Shown in pieces: positions 41,853 through 51,141 of a stretch of DNA of 64,000 bases (position 1 is its first letter; each line of letters opens with the position of its first letter). A model generated the notes under the pieces. The model saw nothing but the letters and a program-made list of their open reading frames with translations, was not told the origin of the DNA and did not search any database. The stretch covers positions 372,001 to 436,000 of the forward strand of contig CBDBNT010000004.1 of the NCBI GenBank assembly GCA_965208015.1. Reading direction: 5' to 3'. The translations under genes were made by a program, and so were the position numbers. This DNA comes from Bin87 sp965208015 (GTDB taxonomy: Bacteria; Chloroflexota; Dehalococcoidia; Lucifugimonadales; UBA3495).

Positions 41853-43523
41853 TCAGTGCGCCACTGGGCTTGGCGCGAACCCGCCGTAGCGGGGATACTG
41901 GGAGCAGATGAACTCCAGGTAGGACGGCTGGCCCGTCTCGTTGGCCGCCAGCGCCCGTTGCAGCGCCGGGATCACGTCCGACGGCTCGGTGACCCGCTCG
42001 GTGTACAGGCCAAGCTCAGCGACGGCCCGGGACATGTTGACGTCCTCCGGACCAAGCACGCTGTGCGTGTACGGGTCGTGGCCGTCGCCCCAGAAGCCGG
42101 GGCCGTAGCCGGCGAACCCGCCGTTGGCCACGTGGGCGATGGTGATGCCCAGGTTCTGGCGCACCGGTACCTCCAGGTTGCCCAGCATGTAGCCCACGCC
42201 GGCGTCGCCGGTGACCGCTACCGACTGCCGCTCCGGGAAGGCCAGCTTGGCCGCCATCGCGCCGGCCAGGCCGAACCCCAGGGTGGAGATGTTGCCCCAG
42301 CCCAGGAATCCCCGAGGGATCAGCGTGTCGTACACCGTGCTCAGCTGGTCGCGGGTGTTGCCGGAGTCGTGGGTCACGAAGGAGCTGTGCGGGTCCAGCA
42401 CCTTCATCATGTCGCCGAACACGCGGTACGGGTTGATGGGCGTGTCGCTGGACGCCATGGCCTCCCGGTACTCGGCTAGGCCGGCGTCGCGGGTCTCCCG
42501 GACCTCGGCGACCACGTTGCCGGCGGCCCGACCCGCGCCGTCGGTGCGCCGCGACGCCTCGTCGGACAACGCCTGCAAGGTGTACTTCGCGTCGCCCAGC
42601 ACCGCGTGATGCGTGGGGAAGATGCGGTTCAGGTGGAAGTCGTCCAGGTTGCACTGGATGATTTTCTTGCCCGCCGCGTTGGGGATGCCGTGGGTGAACC
42701 GGCCCGGCGACAGGCTGCTGCCCACGGTGAGGATCACGTCGCTCTTGTTCAGGTAGGCGATGGGATGCTCGCCGCGCACGCCCACGAACAGCGGGTGGTT
42801 CTCCGGGAACGCGCCCTTGGCCTTGAGCGTGGTGATCACCGGCGCGTTGAGCAGCTCGGCCAGGCCCACCAGTTCCTCCGACGCCCCGGCGTAGATGACG
42901 CCCTCGCCGGCGTAGATCAGCGGATTGTCGGCGTTCATCAGCAGGTCGATGGCCTGGGTGACGTCGGACGGGTCCGGCGCCGACTTGTACGCCCGCGTCG
43001 GGAAGTAGGGGTCGGCGGTCTCGTCGTAGATGGCGGCCGCATTGGGCACGGCCAGCACCACGGGACCCGGACGGCCGCTGCGCAGCATGGAGAAGGCGCG
43101 GCGCAGGAACTCCGGCGTCCGCTCGGGCCGGTCGATGTAGCCGAACCACTTGGTGACGGTCTTGAGGCTGGTGGATACGTCGAACTGGGTGTTCTCGCTG
43201 CTGCCGGCCGGCACGCCGTCGGTGATGCACAGCATGGGCGAGTTGTCCTCGAAGGCCTGGGCCAAGCCGGGGTAGGAATACTGCAGGCCGGCGCCGTTGA
43301 CTCCGCCCTGCACGGTGCAGACGCCGATGCGGCTGTCGCCGCCGGTGACCCGCGAGTAGGCGTCGGCCAGCGCCACGGCGTAGCGGTCGTCCCGCATCAT
43401 GATCATGGGGATACCCTCGCGCCCCAGGGCGTTGTTCACCCGGCAAACGGGGAAGGTGGAAACCCACTCGACACCCTCCTGCTTGAGGATGCGGGCAATG
43501 GAAGTTGCAACGTCGATGGACAT
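41853..43523 (-). CDS. Thiamine-diphosphate enzyme, acetolactate synthase-like
   Basis: The 556-residue protein has the three-domain ThDP fold. The cofactor motif is GDAGVGYMLGNLEVPVRQNLGITIAHVANGG near residue 440, and the central domain includes PLIYAGEGVIYAGA. Around residue 45, where the catalytic Glu normally lies in R-H-E-x2-A, the sequence is MMRDDRYAVALADAYSRVTG, so Asp replaces Glu. It is probably a decarboxylase or carboligase of xenobiotic or 2-oxoacid metabolism, not the biosynthetic acetolactate synthase. Confidence 0.85.
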   Translation of the reverse strand: MSIDVATSIARILKQEGVEWVSTFPVCRVNNALGREGIPMIMMRDDRYAVALADAYSRVTGGDSRIGVCTVQGGVNGAGLQYSYPGLAQAFEDNSPMLCITDGVPAGSSENTQFDVSTSLKTVTKWFGYIDRPERTPEFLRRAFSMLRSGRPGPVVLAVPNAAAIYDETADPYFPTRAYKSAPDPSDVTQAIDLLMNADNPLIYAGEGVIYAGASEELVGLAELLNAPVITTLKAKGAFPENHPLFVGVRGEHPIAYLNKSDVILTVGSSLSPGRFTHGIPNAAGKKIIQCNLDDFHLNRIFPTHHAVLGDAKYTLQALSDEASRRTDGAGRAAGNVVAEVRETRDAGLAEYREAMASSDTPINPYRVFGDMMKVLDPHSSFVTHDSGNTRDQLSTVYDTLIPRGFLGWGNISTLGFGLAGAMAAKLAFPERQSVAVTGDAGVGYMLGNLEVPVRQNLGITIAHVANGGFAGYGPGFWGDGHDPYTHSVLGPEDVNMSRAVAELGLYTERVTEPSDVIPALQRALAANETGQPSYLEFICSQYPRYGGFAPSPVAH

Positions 43524-43534
43524 TTGTTACCTCT

Positions 43535-43903
43535 CTAGTTGTTCAGCAGTGTCAGGACACGCGCCACGAACCGGTGCACCTGCGGCCGGTCGTGTTCAAT
43601 CTCAAAGTCTTCCATTTCGTCGTGATAGAAGTTCTTGTGAAACTTCTCGGCCGCGGCGAATCCGCCGGCGATAGCGTCTCTGACAGCGGGGTCTTCGGCC
43701 TCACTTGCCAGCCGGCCCACGGCGTTTTTCAGCGAACGATGGCTGCGATGGGGCCACTCCCGTTGCTGGGCCACCGCCATCACCGCGTGTGTCGCCGCGC
43801 CCCACAGCTTCTCGGAGGCTTGCAGATGGTCCCCGGCAACAAACTCCCGGTCAGACGCATCCAGAAACTCCTGGGCGGTTACGGCATGGTTCTGGGTCAA
43901 CAT
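43535..43903 (-). CDS. HEPN-like protein, PaREP1 type
   Basis: The 122-residue protein contains AGDHLQASEKLWGAATHAVMAVAQQREWPHRSHRSLKNAV and FHKNFYHDEMEDFEI, the clearest PaREP1-type sequence in the window together with that at 57097. The REWPHRSH segment contains an Arg and His pair that could serve as a HEPN-type catalytic pair. It lies 11 bases after the ThDP gene start region on the same strand. Function unknown. Confidence 0.72.
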   Translation of the reverse strand: MLTQNHAVTAQEFLDASDREFVAGDHLQASEKLWGAATHAVMAVAQQREWPHRSHRSLKNAVGRLASEAEDPAVRDAIAGGFAAAEKFHKNFYHDEMEDFEIEHDRPQVHRFVARVLTLLNN

Positions 43904-44046
43904 GGAGTCAAAATCCCCTGTATTTGGGAGATCTCAGTGATGGAATTGTACCATTCAACTCTCGCCGGTACCGGAGACCCAATTTGGTGACACTTGCGCG
44001 GGAGAAACCGTAACAGTTGCCGGTGCAAATGCCGCCGACCTAATGC

Positions 44047-44796
44047 CTATCGGTTCGTCTCGGTTCCCAGTGCCTCCCGCAGACCCTTCCAGTCACCATC
44101 GCCGGCCGAGCCGTTCCAATCATCGAAGTGCAGCAGGTCCTCCACCGGCAGCCGCTCGCGCCAGCCGGCCCGCTCCAAACCCGGCTCGTCGGTGAACTCG
44201 ACGGGGTAACCCAGGCAGAGGTACGCCACCGGTATGATGTGCGGCGGTATTCCCAGTATCCCCCGCAGCTGCGGCAGCTTGAGAATGCTGACCCAGCCCG
44301 CGCCGACGCCTTCGCTCCGTGCCGCCAGCCAAAGGTTCTGCACCGCGCAGCAGGTGGAATACACGTCCGTCTCCGGCATCGAGTTGCGCCCCAGCACCAC
44401 CTCCGCGCGGGTCGGGTCGCAGGTGACGCACAGGTTCACTGGCGCTTCGAGGATCCCTTCTAGCTTCAGTGACAGATAGGCGGAACGGCGCGGCTCGTCG
44501 AAGAAACACGCCGCCGCGTCCCGCTCACGGTCGAATAGATCCTTGACCTGCCGGCGCTTGTCGACATCCCTCACCAGGATGAAGTCCCAGGGCTGCATGA
44601 ACCCAACCGACGGTCCGTGATGCGCCGCCCGAATGATGCGCGCCAACGTCTCGTCGGGTATGGGATCGGGGCGAAATTCGCGGACGTCCCGCCGCTGGTA
44701 GATCGCCCGGTACACCGCCTGCCGCTCCGCCTCCGGAAAGGCCAGCGATGCCCCGTTTACGGAAGTGTCGTCTGTTTGGTAGCCCTGTTGGTTCAT
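44047..44796 (-). CDS. bluB: 5,6-dimethylbenzimidazole synthase
   Basis: BluB breaks down FMNH2 to make the lower ligand of vitamin B12. The 249-residue protein of the nitroreductase fold shows RRDVREFRPDPIPDETLARIIRAAHHGPSVGFMQPWDF and the C-terminal CLGYPVEF...ERAGWRERLPVEDLLHFDDW, both diagnostic. GGAGG five bases before ATG 44796 fixes the start; a longer frame upstream is spurious. It is divergent from cofE. A nitroreductase of F420 maturation is an alternative, but the sequence favours BluB. Confidence 0.9.
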   Translation of the reverse strand: MNQQGYQTDDTSVNGASLAFPEAERQAVYRAIYQRRDVREFRPDPIPDETLARIIRAAHHGPSVGFMQPWDFILVRDVDKRRQVKDLFDRERDAAACFFDEPRRSAYLSLKLEGILEAPVNLCVTCDPTRAEVVLGRNSMPETDVYSTCCAVQNLWLAARSEGVGAGWVSILKLPQLRGILGIPPHIIPVAYLCLGYPVEFTDEPGLERAGWRERLPVEDLLHFDDWNGSAGDGDWKGLREALGTETNR

Positions 44797-45007
44797 CCGC
44801 CCCTCCGGCAAAGCGAACCGCGACGCTTTCGCTGCGCCGCCGATCCTGCGTGCGGCCATCATACGCACGCAAACGGGGTTGTGCCAGAATCCCCCCAACC
44901 CCCGGGAAACCAGTTCGTCACGGGCGGAAGCCAGACCACACGATGATAAACTGGAACAACCATCCCCAGAGTAACCAACACCCCGCCGCCACCACGGGAG
45001 GTGCGCC

Positions 45008-45766
45008 ATGCCGCCGGAAATTCGCGCCGTAGGAATCGAGGGCCTGCCCGAGGTCCAGGCCGGTGACGACCTGGCCGCCCAGATCATGGACGCTGCCGCC
45101 GCCCAGGGCACGCCCATCGAGCCGGGCGACGTGCTGGTGGTCACCCAGAAGATCGTCAGCAAGGCCGAGGGCCGCGTCATGACCATCGACGAGGTGGAGG
45201 CCTCCCCCCTGGCCATCGCCATCACCGAGGGCCACCGCCGCGATCCCCGCCACACCGAGATGATCCTGCGCGAGAGCCGCCGCGTCGTCCGCATGGATCG
45301 CGGCGTGATCATCAGCGAGACCTACCACGGCTACATCTGTGCCAACGCCGGCATCGACGCCTCCAACATCCCCGGCTCCGACTCCATCTGCCTGCTGCCC
45401 GTGGACCCCGACGCTTCGGCCCGCCGCATCCGCGATGCCGTCCGCCAGCGCCTTGGGGTGGACGTGGCGGTGCTCGTGTCCGACACTTTCGGCCGTCCCT
45501 GGCGCAACGGGGCCATCAACGTGTCCATCGGCGTGGCCGGCTTCAATCCCGTCATCAGCTACGTCGGCGAGTTCGACCCCCACGGCAACGAGCTGCACAC
45601 CACCACCATCGCCGTCGCCGACGAGCTGGCCGCCACCGCCGAGCTCGTCACCGGCAAGCTCCTGGGCGTCCCCGTGGCCCTCATCAAGGGCTACCCCTAC
45701 GAACCCATGGAAGACGCCGACTCCCGCGCCATAGTCCGCGAGCCGGATAAGGACTTGTTCCGCTGA
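45008..45766 (+). CDS. cofE: Coenzyme F420-0:L-glutamate ligase
   Basis: The 252-residue ligase adds glutamate to F420-0. Typical blocks are GDVLVVTQKIVSKAEGRV, SRRVVRMDRGVIISETYHGYICANAGIDASN, VLVSDTFGRPWRNGAINVSIGVAG and KGYPYEP. GGAGGTG precedes the ATG. Its presence indicates F420 use, in line with the LLM oxidoreductases in the window, although those could also use FMN. In actinobacterial FbiB a CofE domain is fused to a nitroreductase domain; here a nitroreductase-fold gene lies next door. Confidence 0.93.
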   Translation: MPPEIRAVGIEGLPEVQAGDDLAAQIMDAAAAQGTPIEPGDVLVVTQKIVSKAEGRVMTIDEVEASPLAIAITEGHRRDPRHTEMILRESRRVVRMDRGVIISETYHGYICANAGIDASNIPGSDSICLLPVDPDASARRIRDAVRQRLGVDVAVLVSDTFGRPWRNGAINVSIGVAGFNPVISYVGEFDPHGNELHTTTIAVADELAATAELVTGKLLGVPVALIKGYPYEPMEDADSRAIVREPDKDLFR

Positions 45767-45854
45767 TCGTCCGCCCAATATCGGGGTGATTGCGAAGAGC
45801 GTTGGCATGTGATTATCCCGCTCGCACGCCCTTATCCACGGGTGGATACAACGC

Positions 45855-47090
45855 TCATTCAGTGGTTCTGAAGTCAGACAATGACTGTTCAGCCTTGTGC
45901 TGGATGTCATTGTCCCCAATGCGTTCTGCCAGTTCTCGAGCCTTTGTGAAATCTGAAAGTGCTTCACTCCTGTTGCCAAGGGCCAATTGTGCCCGACCAC
46001 GGTGATAGTGCGGTGCAGCAAGGTCCAGGTCTTGCTCAATCGACAAAGTCGCGTCTGTTAGCGCCTGTGCAAATTGCCCCATTTCCACTTCGACTTCTGC
46101 ACGGTTACACCGATACTCGGCGTCATGTGGGCTAAGGCGCAGCGCTGCGTCGAAATCTGCTTTGGCCTCTTGCATGCGTCCCCTATGAAAATATGCGGCG
46201 CCACGGTTGTTAAACCCTTCAGCGTCCAATGGGTCCAAATCGAGGGCAAGTGTGCAATCAGCGATCGCTCCGTCGTAGTCTCCTAGTTCATCTTTGTGGA
46301 ACCCTCGATTGTAGTACGCGGCGGCTAGGTTTCGATCGAGGCGGATTGCTTCGTTATACGCACCGATCGCCGATTCGTGATTATCTCCGTACAAGTACCC
46401 TGCAGAGAACCATGCGCGAGCCGCGCGCTTGTCATCTTCGCCTTCCATTGAATTAGCGATGAATCGCCATTTTCCGATAGCGGCCTCGGTGTCTTTTTGT
46501 CGCTGCAGGGTGAAGGCTTCAAGGGTTGCCCTGTCCATGTCGCTGGCCTCGTTTGGGTCGCTTACGAGATAGGCTAGGATCTGCATTATCTCAGGCGAAG
46601 GTGCATCTTTTGCGGTGCTGCGTCGCATATCGTCAAGTTCTCGTTGTGCTTGATTCCGTATAGTTCGGATCTGCTCCAAAGCCCCGGCCGCGTTTAGTGC
46701 GGCCTCTTGGGCTTGACCAGCGCTTTGTCGTGCTTCTCCTCTATGTGCCTCAGCCTCATCGCGAATGCTATTTAACCGGCGATAGCCGATGATACCGCCG
46801 GCTATACCCAAACCAGTCACGAACAGGGTAACGAACCCCAAAATAAACGCGATTGCAGCAAGCCATTGGTTGATACTTTGAGCCCGATCATCCAGGTACT
46901 GGCGTCGAAGCTCGAGAAGGAGCGAATCCGACTCTGCATCAACCACTATGCGAGCAGGTTGTGGTGTCGGTTGCGTCATTTGCTGGGTTTGTCGGGTAGC
47001 GAGTCCTGTAGGGATTGCTACATTGCCGAAGATGCCAGCGTTGAACAACGCAACCACCAATAATAGTACTATTCCAAACGCCACCATCAT
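45855..47090 (-). CDS. Membrane-anchored TPR protein
   Basis: The 411-residue protein begins with a membrane helix (VAFGIVLLLVVALFNAGIF), then has a second helix near residue 80 (WLAAIAFILGFVTLFVTGLGIAGGIIGY) and a coiled-coil stretch. From about residue 220 there are tetratricopeptide repeats (AAYYNRGFHKDELGDYDGAIADCTLALDLDP and three similar units). TPR arrays mediate protein contacts. No partner is suggested by the neighbours, and the function is unknown. Its coding sequence is less GC-rich than its surroundings. Confidence 0.8.
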   Translation of the reverse strand: MMVAFGIVLLLVVALFNAGIFGNVAIPTGLATRQTQQMTQPTPQPARIVVDAESDSLLLELRRQYLDDRAQSINQWLAAIAFILGFVTLFVTGLGIAGGIIGYRRLNSIRDEAEAHRGEARQSAGQAQEAALNAAGALEQIRTIRNQAQRELDDMRRSTAKDAPSPEIMQILAYLVSDPNEASDMDRATLEAFTLQRQKDTEAAIGKWRFIANSMEGEDDKRAARAWFSAGYLYGDNHESAIGAYNEAIRLDRNLAAAYYNRGFHKDELGDYDGAIADCTLALDLDPLDAEGFNNRGAAYFHRGRMQEAKADFDAALRLSPHDAEYRCNRAEVEVEMGQFAQALTDATLSIEQDLDLAAPHYHRGRAQLALGNRSEALSDFTKARELAERIGDNDIQHKAEQSLSDFRTTE

Positions 47091-47222
47091 CCCGATCTCT
47101 ACAATACGATGAGGGGTCGACCTCAGCCCGTCTCTCGTCGCCCGGATCTACCGCGTATTCTAACACTCGAAGTCGACGTCCATTTGTCATCGGAATCGCT
47201 CTAGATGCTAGAGGGCAACATA

Positions 47223-47258
47223 AAGCGCGGCCCCATCCCCCAGGACAGGGCCGCGCTT
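47223..47258 (-). terminator. Terminator of the heat-shock operon
   Basis: AAGCGCGGCCC pairs with GGGCCGCGCTT (11 bp), located just after the clp stop when read on the minus strand. The tail TATGTTG is only weakly U-rich. Confidence 0.65.
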
Positions 47259-47281
47259 CGTTGCGTGGTCAGAGCAGCAAC

Positions 47282-49774
47282 CTACGCCACGCCCGCCAGT
47301 TCCCGCTCGCCTTCCGCGGCCGACCAGGCGCCTTCCCGAACCCGCAGCGCCAGACCGTCTCCGGCATCGTTCACGTCGGCGATGACGTGGTCGCCCTCCT
47401 TGAACTCGCCGGACAGCACGCCCCGCGATAGCTGGTTCTCCAGGTGCCGCTGGATGGCGCGGCGCAGCGGACGCGCCCCGTAGGTCACGTTGAACCCCTC
47501 GTTCACCAGCCAGTCGCAGCCGGCCTCGGTGAGCTCGCAGGTGATGTCGCGCTCCGCCAGCCGCTTCTGCACCTCGCCGACCATCAGCCCGACGATCTCG
47601 CCGATCTGCGCCCGGCTCAGCGGGTGGAACACGATGGTCTCGTCGATGCGGTTCAGCAGCTCCGGCCGGAAATGGTTTTTGAGTGCGGCATTTACCGAGC
47701 GTGACAGTTCGGCAGTTACCTTGCCCGCTTCCTGTTCACGTTCAGCGGAGGGACCAAGCCCGAAGGGACGCTGCGACAGGTCACCGGTGCCCAGGTTGCT
47801 GGTCATGATGATCACCGTGTTGCGGAAATCCACCGTGCGGCCCTGCCCGTCGGTGAGCCGCCCGTCCTCCAGGATCTGCAGCAGCAGGTTGAACACGTCC
47901 GGGTGCGCCTTCTCGATCTCGTCGAACAGGATCACCCGGTGGGGCCGGCGCCGCACTGATTCCGTAAGCTGGCCGGCGTCGTCGTACCCCACGTATCCCG
48001 GAGGCGCGCCGATCAGCCGCGACACCGTGTGGCGCTCGCCGTACTCCGACATGTCCAGCCGAACCATGCTGTCCTCGTCGTTGAACAGGAACTCCGCCAG
48101 CGCCCGGCTCAGCTCGGTCTTGCCCACGCCGGTGGGACCCAGGAAGATGAAGCTGCCGTAAGGTCGTTTGGGGTCGTTGAGACCGGAACGCGCACGCCGG
48201 ATGGTGTCGGCCACGGCGTTGATGGCCTCGTCCTGCCCGATCACCCGCCGGTGCAGGTGCTCCTCCATGTGCAGCAGCCGCTCGGCCTCGCCCTCCATGA
48301 GCTGACCCACCGGGATGCCCGTCCAGTTGGATACCAGTTCAGCAATGTCCTTTTCGTTGACCACCAGGTCGGGGCCGTCGGTGTGTTCAATAGACTCGCG
48401 CTCGGCGTTCAGCTCCGCTTCCAAGCGCAGGCGCTCGGTGCGGTGCTGCGCCGACCGCTCGTAGTCGGACATCTGGTTGGCCCGCTCCTCCAGGTCGGTC
48501 AGCTCCCGCCGCCGGTTCTCCATCTCCTGCAATTTGGGCGGCAGCATGCCGGCGTCGATGCGCACCTTGCTGCCCGCCTCGTCGATGAAGTCGATGGCCT
48601 TGTCCGGCAGCTTGCGGTCGGTGATGTACCGGTCGCTCAGGCGCACCGCCGCCGCGATGGCCCCGTCGGTCAGCGTCACCTTGTGGTGGGCCTCGTAGCG
48701 GGGCTTCAGCGCGTGCAGGATGTCCAGCGCCTGCTCCGGCGTCGGCTCCTCCACGTACACCGGCTGGAACCGCCGCGCCAGCGCCGGGTCCCGCTCGATG
48801 TGCTTGCGGTATTCGTCCAGCGTCGTCGATCCGATGGCCTGCAGCTCGCCCCGGGCCAGGGCCGGCTTGAGCATGTTGCTGGCGTCCAGTCCGCCCTCGC
48901 CGGCTCCGGCGCCCACCAGCGTGTGCATTTCGTCCAGGAAGATGATTACCTCACCGTTGGACGACGTCACCTCGTCGATGACCGACTTCAGCCGCTCCTC
49001 GAACTCGCCGCGGAACTTGGCACCGGCCACCAGCCGGCCCATGTCCAGCGCCATCACCCGCTTGTTGTGCAGCGAGTCGGGCACGTCGTCGCAGATGATC
49101 TTGCTGGCCAGTCCCTCAGCGATGGCGGTCTTGCCCACGCCGGCCTCGGCGATCAGCACCGGGTTGTTCTTGGTGCGCCGGGTCAGGGTCTGCATGACCT
49201 GCCGGATCTCCTGCTCGCGGCCCACCACCGGGTCCAGCTTGCCGATGCGCGCCAGCTCGGTCAGGTCCACGCTGTACTTTTCCAGGGAGCGGTACTTCTG
49301 CTCGGCGTTCTGGTCCTCCACCCGGTGCGAACCCCGCAGCTTCTGCATGGCCTGGTACACCATCTCCTGGTTGACGCCCAGCTCGCGGAACAGCCGTGCC
49401 GAGTCGCCGGCGTCCTCCCGGGCGGCGGCCACCAGCAGGTGCTCCACGCTGATGAACTGGTCCTTCAGCCGCTGCGCCTCCTCGTCGGCCGCCTGCAACA
49501 TCCGCTGGAGCCGCGGCGTGATGAAGATCTGCTGCGTGCCCGACACCACCTTGGGGGCCGAGTCCAGTGCCTGGTGCAGCCGGCTCTTGACCAGCTCGGC
49601 ATCAATGCCCAGTTCCGCGAAGATCCGTTCGGGCAGGCCGTCCTCCAGCGCCACCAGCGCCAGCAGCACGTGCTCCACGTCCCACTGGCTGTGCTGATAG
49701 TTGCGCACCAGCTCCTGGGAGCGTTGCAAGGCCTCCTGCGCCTGTCTCGTGAACTTGTCTGCGGTCATCACCAT
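47282..49774 (-). CDS. clpC: Clp-family AAA+ unfoldase (ClpC/ClpB type)
   Basis: The 830-residue Hsp100 protein has an N-terminal double Clp-N repeat, two AAA+ modules and a short middle domain (about 85 residues), nearer to ClpC than to ClpB. The second Walker A is FLGPTGVGKTEL and Walker B is ILFDEIEK. The first Walker A reads AEAGVGKT (residues 209-216) with Ala where the first Gly is expected; its Walker B is IIFLDEMHT. AGGAGG lies upstream of the ATG. It is last in the cbpA-hspR-clp unit and is probably heat-induced. ClpB annotation is an alternative. Confidence 0.92.
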   Translation of the reverse strand: MVMTADKFTRQAQEALQRSQELVRNYQHSQWDVEHVLLALVALEDGLPERIFAELGIDAELVKSRLHQALDSAPKVVSGTQQIFITPRLQRMLQAADEEAQRLKDQFISVEHLLVAAAREDAGDSARLFRELGVNQEMVYQAMQKLRGSHRVEDQNAEQKYRSLEKYSVDLTELARIGKLDPVVGREQEIRQVMQTLTRRTKNNPVLIAEAGVGKTAIAEGLASKIICDDVPDSLHNKRVMALDMGRLVAGAKFRGEFEERLKSVIDEVTSSNGEVIIFLDEMHTLVGAGAGEGGLDASNMLKPALARGELQAIGSTTLDEYRKHIERDPALARRFQPVYVEEPTPEQALDILHALKPRYEAHHKVTLTDGAIAAAVRLSDRYITDRKLPDKAIDFIDEAGSKVRIDAGMLPPKLQEMENRRRELTDLEERANQMSDYERSAQHRTERLRLEAELNAERESIEHTDGPDLVVNEKDIAELVSNWTGIPVGQLMEGEAERLLHMEEHLHRRVIGQDEAINAVADTIRRARSGLNDPKRPYGSFIFLGPTGVGKTELSRALAEFLFNDEDSMVRLDMSEYGERHTVSRLIGAPPGYVGYDDAGQLTESVRRRPHRVILFDEIEKAHPDVFNLLLQILEDGRLTDGQGRTVDFRNTVIIMTSNLGTGDLSQRPFGLGPSAEREQEAGKVTAELSRSVNAALKNHFRPELLNRIDETIVFHPLSRAQIGEIVGLMVGEVQKRLAERDITCELTEAGCDWLVNEGFNVTYGARPLRRAIQRHLENQLSRGVLSGEFKEGDHVIADVNDAGDGLALRVREGAWSAAEGERELAGVA

Positions 49775-49780
49775 ATCCGG

Positions 49781-50164
49781 TTACCTCCTGGTTGCGTTAT
49801 TCCTGCGGGTTGGATTATTGCGGGGACTGCCGCCGCCAGACGTATTGTGTGCGGCGCGCAGTCGTTCCACCTCGTTGGTCAGGGTTTCCACCTGGCTTTC
49901 CAGCTCTGTTATCCGGTCGATCAGTTTCAGGGCGACCTCGGCGCCGGCCAGGTTCACGCCCAGCTCGTCGACGAACGTTTTGATCCGGCGCAGCCGCTCC
50001 ACGTCGGCCATGGAGTACAGCCGCTGGCGTCCTCCCGAGCGGGATGGCATCACCAGCCCCACCCGCTCGTAGTAGCGCAGGGTCTGCGCGTGCAGCCCCA
50101 CCATGCGCGCGGCCACGCTGATGACGAAGCAGGGTTCGGTCGCGAAGTTGTGGTCCGGCGTCAT
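49781..50164 (-). CDS. hspR: MerR-family heat-shock repressor HspR
   Basis: The 127-residue regulator has the MerR winged helix (FVISVAARMVGLHAQTLRYYERVGLVMPSRSGGRQRLYSMADVERL) and a dimerising coiled coil, ending in a basic Asn/Arg-rich tail. HspR represses chaperone genes through HAIR inverted repeats. Its place between cbpA and clp matches the known actinobacterial and Chloroflexi arrangement. A candidate operator lies upstream of cbpA at 51142-51183. Confidence 0.9.
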   Translation of the reverse strand: MTPDHNFATEPCFVISVAARMVGLHAQTLRYYERVGLVMPSRSGGRQRLYSMADVERLRRIKTFVDELGVNLAGAEVALKLIDRITELESQVETLTNEVERLRAAHNTSGGGSPRNNPTRRNNATRR

Positions 50165-50181
50165 CTTGCTTCCTCCTTGCG

Positions 50182-51072
50182 CTATTCCGCGTCGCGCAGC
50201 TGCTCGAACAGGTGGCGCTGTTCGTCGGTAAGGTTGGTGGGCAACGACACGTTGATCTCGGCGTAGAGATTTCCCCGCCTCTCGGGGTCGTTGAGCTTGG
50301 CCATGCCCTGGCCGGCCAGCCGGAACCGCCGGCCGTTCTGCGTCTCCGGCGGCAGCGTCAACTCGATCTGCCCCCGCAGCGTCTTTACCGTCGCCTTCCC
50401 GCCGAGCACCGCGTCCAGAAGCGTGACGTCCACGGTGGTGTTGAGGTCGTCGCCGTTCCGCTCAAACCGTCCGTGGGACAGCACCGTAACCAGCAGGTTG
50501 AACTCACCGCCGGCGCTGCTGCCCGCCGCGATGTGGACCCGGCCTCCGTCGGCGATGCCGGGGGGAATCTTCACCTCCAGCCGCCGTCCGTCGGGCAGGT
50601 TCACCAGCCGGGTTGTCCCGTGGTCGGCCTCTTCCAGCGTGATCTCCACAGGCACGTCCGCCGGCCGCGACCGGAACCGCTCGCCCATGCCGCCGCCCAG
50701 GTCGGAGGCGAATCCCCCAAGTCCGCCCAGCAGGTCCGAAAGCGTCGCCCCGCCGGTGGAAAAGGTGAAACCGCCCGGTCCGTGTCCGCCGAAATTCCCG
50801 CCATGGAAGAACTGGGAGAAATCAGGTCCGCCCTGCTGCTCAAAATGCTCCGCCTGCTCCCAGCGGTCGCCGTAACGGTCGTACTTTTCGCGTTTGTCCG
50901 CGTCCGACAGCACCTCGTAGGCGGCGTTGATGGTCTTGAACCGCTCCGCCGCTTCCTCGTCGCCCGGGTTCACGTCCGGGTGGTGCTGCCGCGCCAGCCG
51001 GCGATACGCCTGCCGGATCTCTTTTTCGTCCGCGCTGCGGGGCACTCCCAGTATGTCGTAGTAGTCAGCCAT
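50182..51072 (-). CDS. cbpA: DnaJ-family co-chaperone, CbpA type
   Basis: The 296-residue protein begins with a J domain (YYDILGVPRSADEKEIRQAYRRLARQHHPDVNPGD with the HPD motif), then a Gly/Phe-rich region to about residue 120, then the two C-terminal client-binding domains. The CxxCxGxG zinc repeats of DnaJ are absent, which defines the CbpA type. ATG 51072 is the start; upstream codons do not add conserved sequence. First gene of the heat-shock operon. Confidence 0.93.
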   Translation of the reverse strand: MADYYDILGVPRSADEKEIRQAYRRLARQHHPDVNPGDEEAAERFKTINAAYEVLSDADKREKYDRYGDRWEQAEHFEQQGGPDFSQFFHGGNFGGHGPGGFTFSTGGATLSDLLGGLGGFASDLGGGMGERFRSRPADVPVEITLEEADHGTTRLVNLPDGRRLEVKIPPGIADGGRVHIAAGSSAGGEFNLLVTVLSHGRFERNGDDLNTTVDVTLLDAVLGGKATVKTLRGQIELTLPPETQNGRRFRLAGQGMAKLNDPERRGNLYAEINVSLPTNLTDEQRHLFEQLRDAE

Positions 51073-51108
51073 TGCGGCGCCTGCCTGCACTAAAATGCTC
51101 GTGTATCC

Positions 51109-51137
51109 ATCATATCAAACGATGTCATCGTATTCAA
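51109..51137 (-). promoter_or_regulatory. Promoter of the cbpA-hspR-clp operon
   Basis: On the minus strand TTGAAT and TATGAT are separated by 17 bases. Initiation would be about 30 bases before the cbpA start. Confidence 0.65.
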
Positions 51138-51141
51138 TAAC

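Noticed and set aside
44797..45312. N-terminal extension of BluB of about 170 residues
   Set aside because: It is antisense to cofE, and a GGAGG site fixes the BluB start at 44796.
48029..50266. Long 745-codon open frame opposite clp, hspR and cbpA
   Set aside because: It is the antisense shadow of real genes in GC-rich DNA, with no domain.
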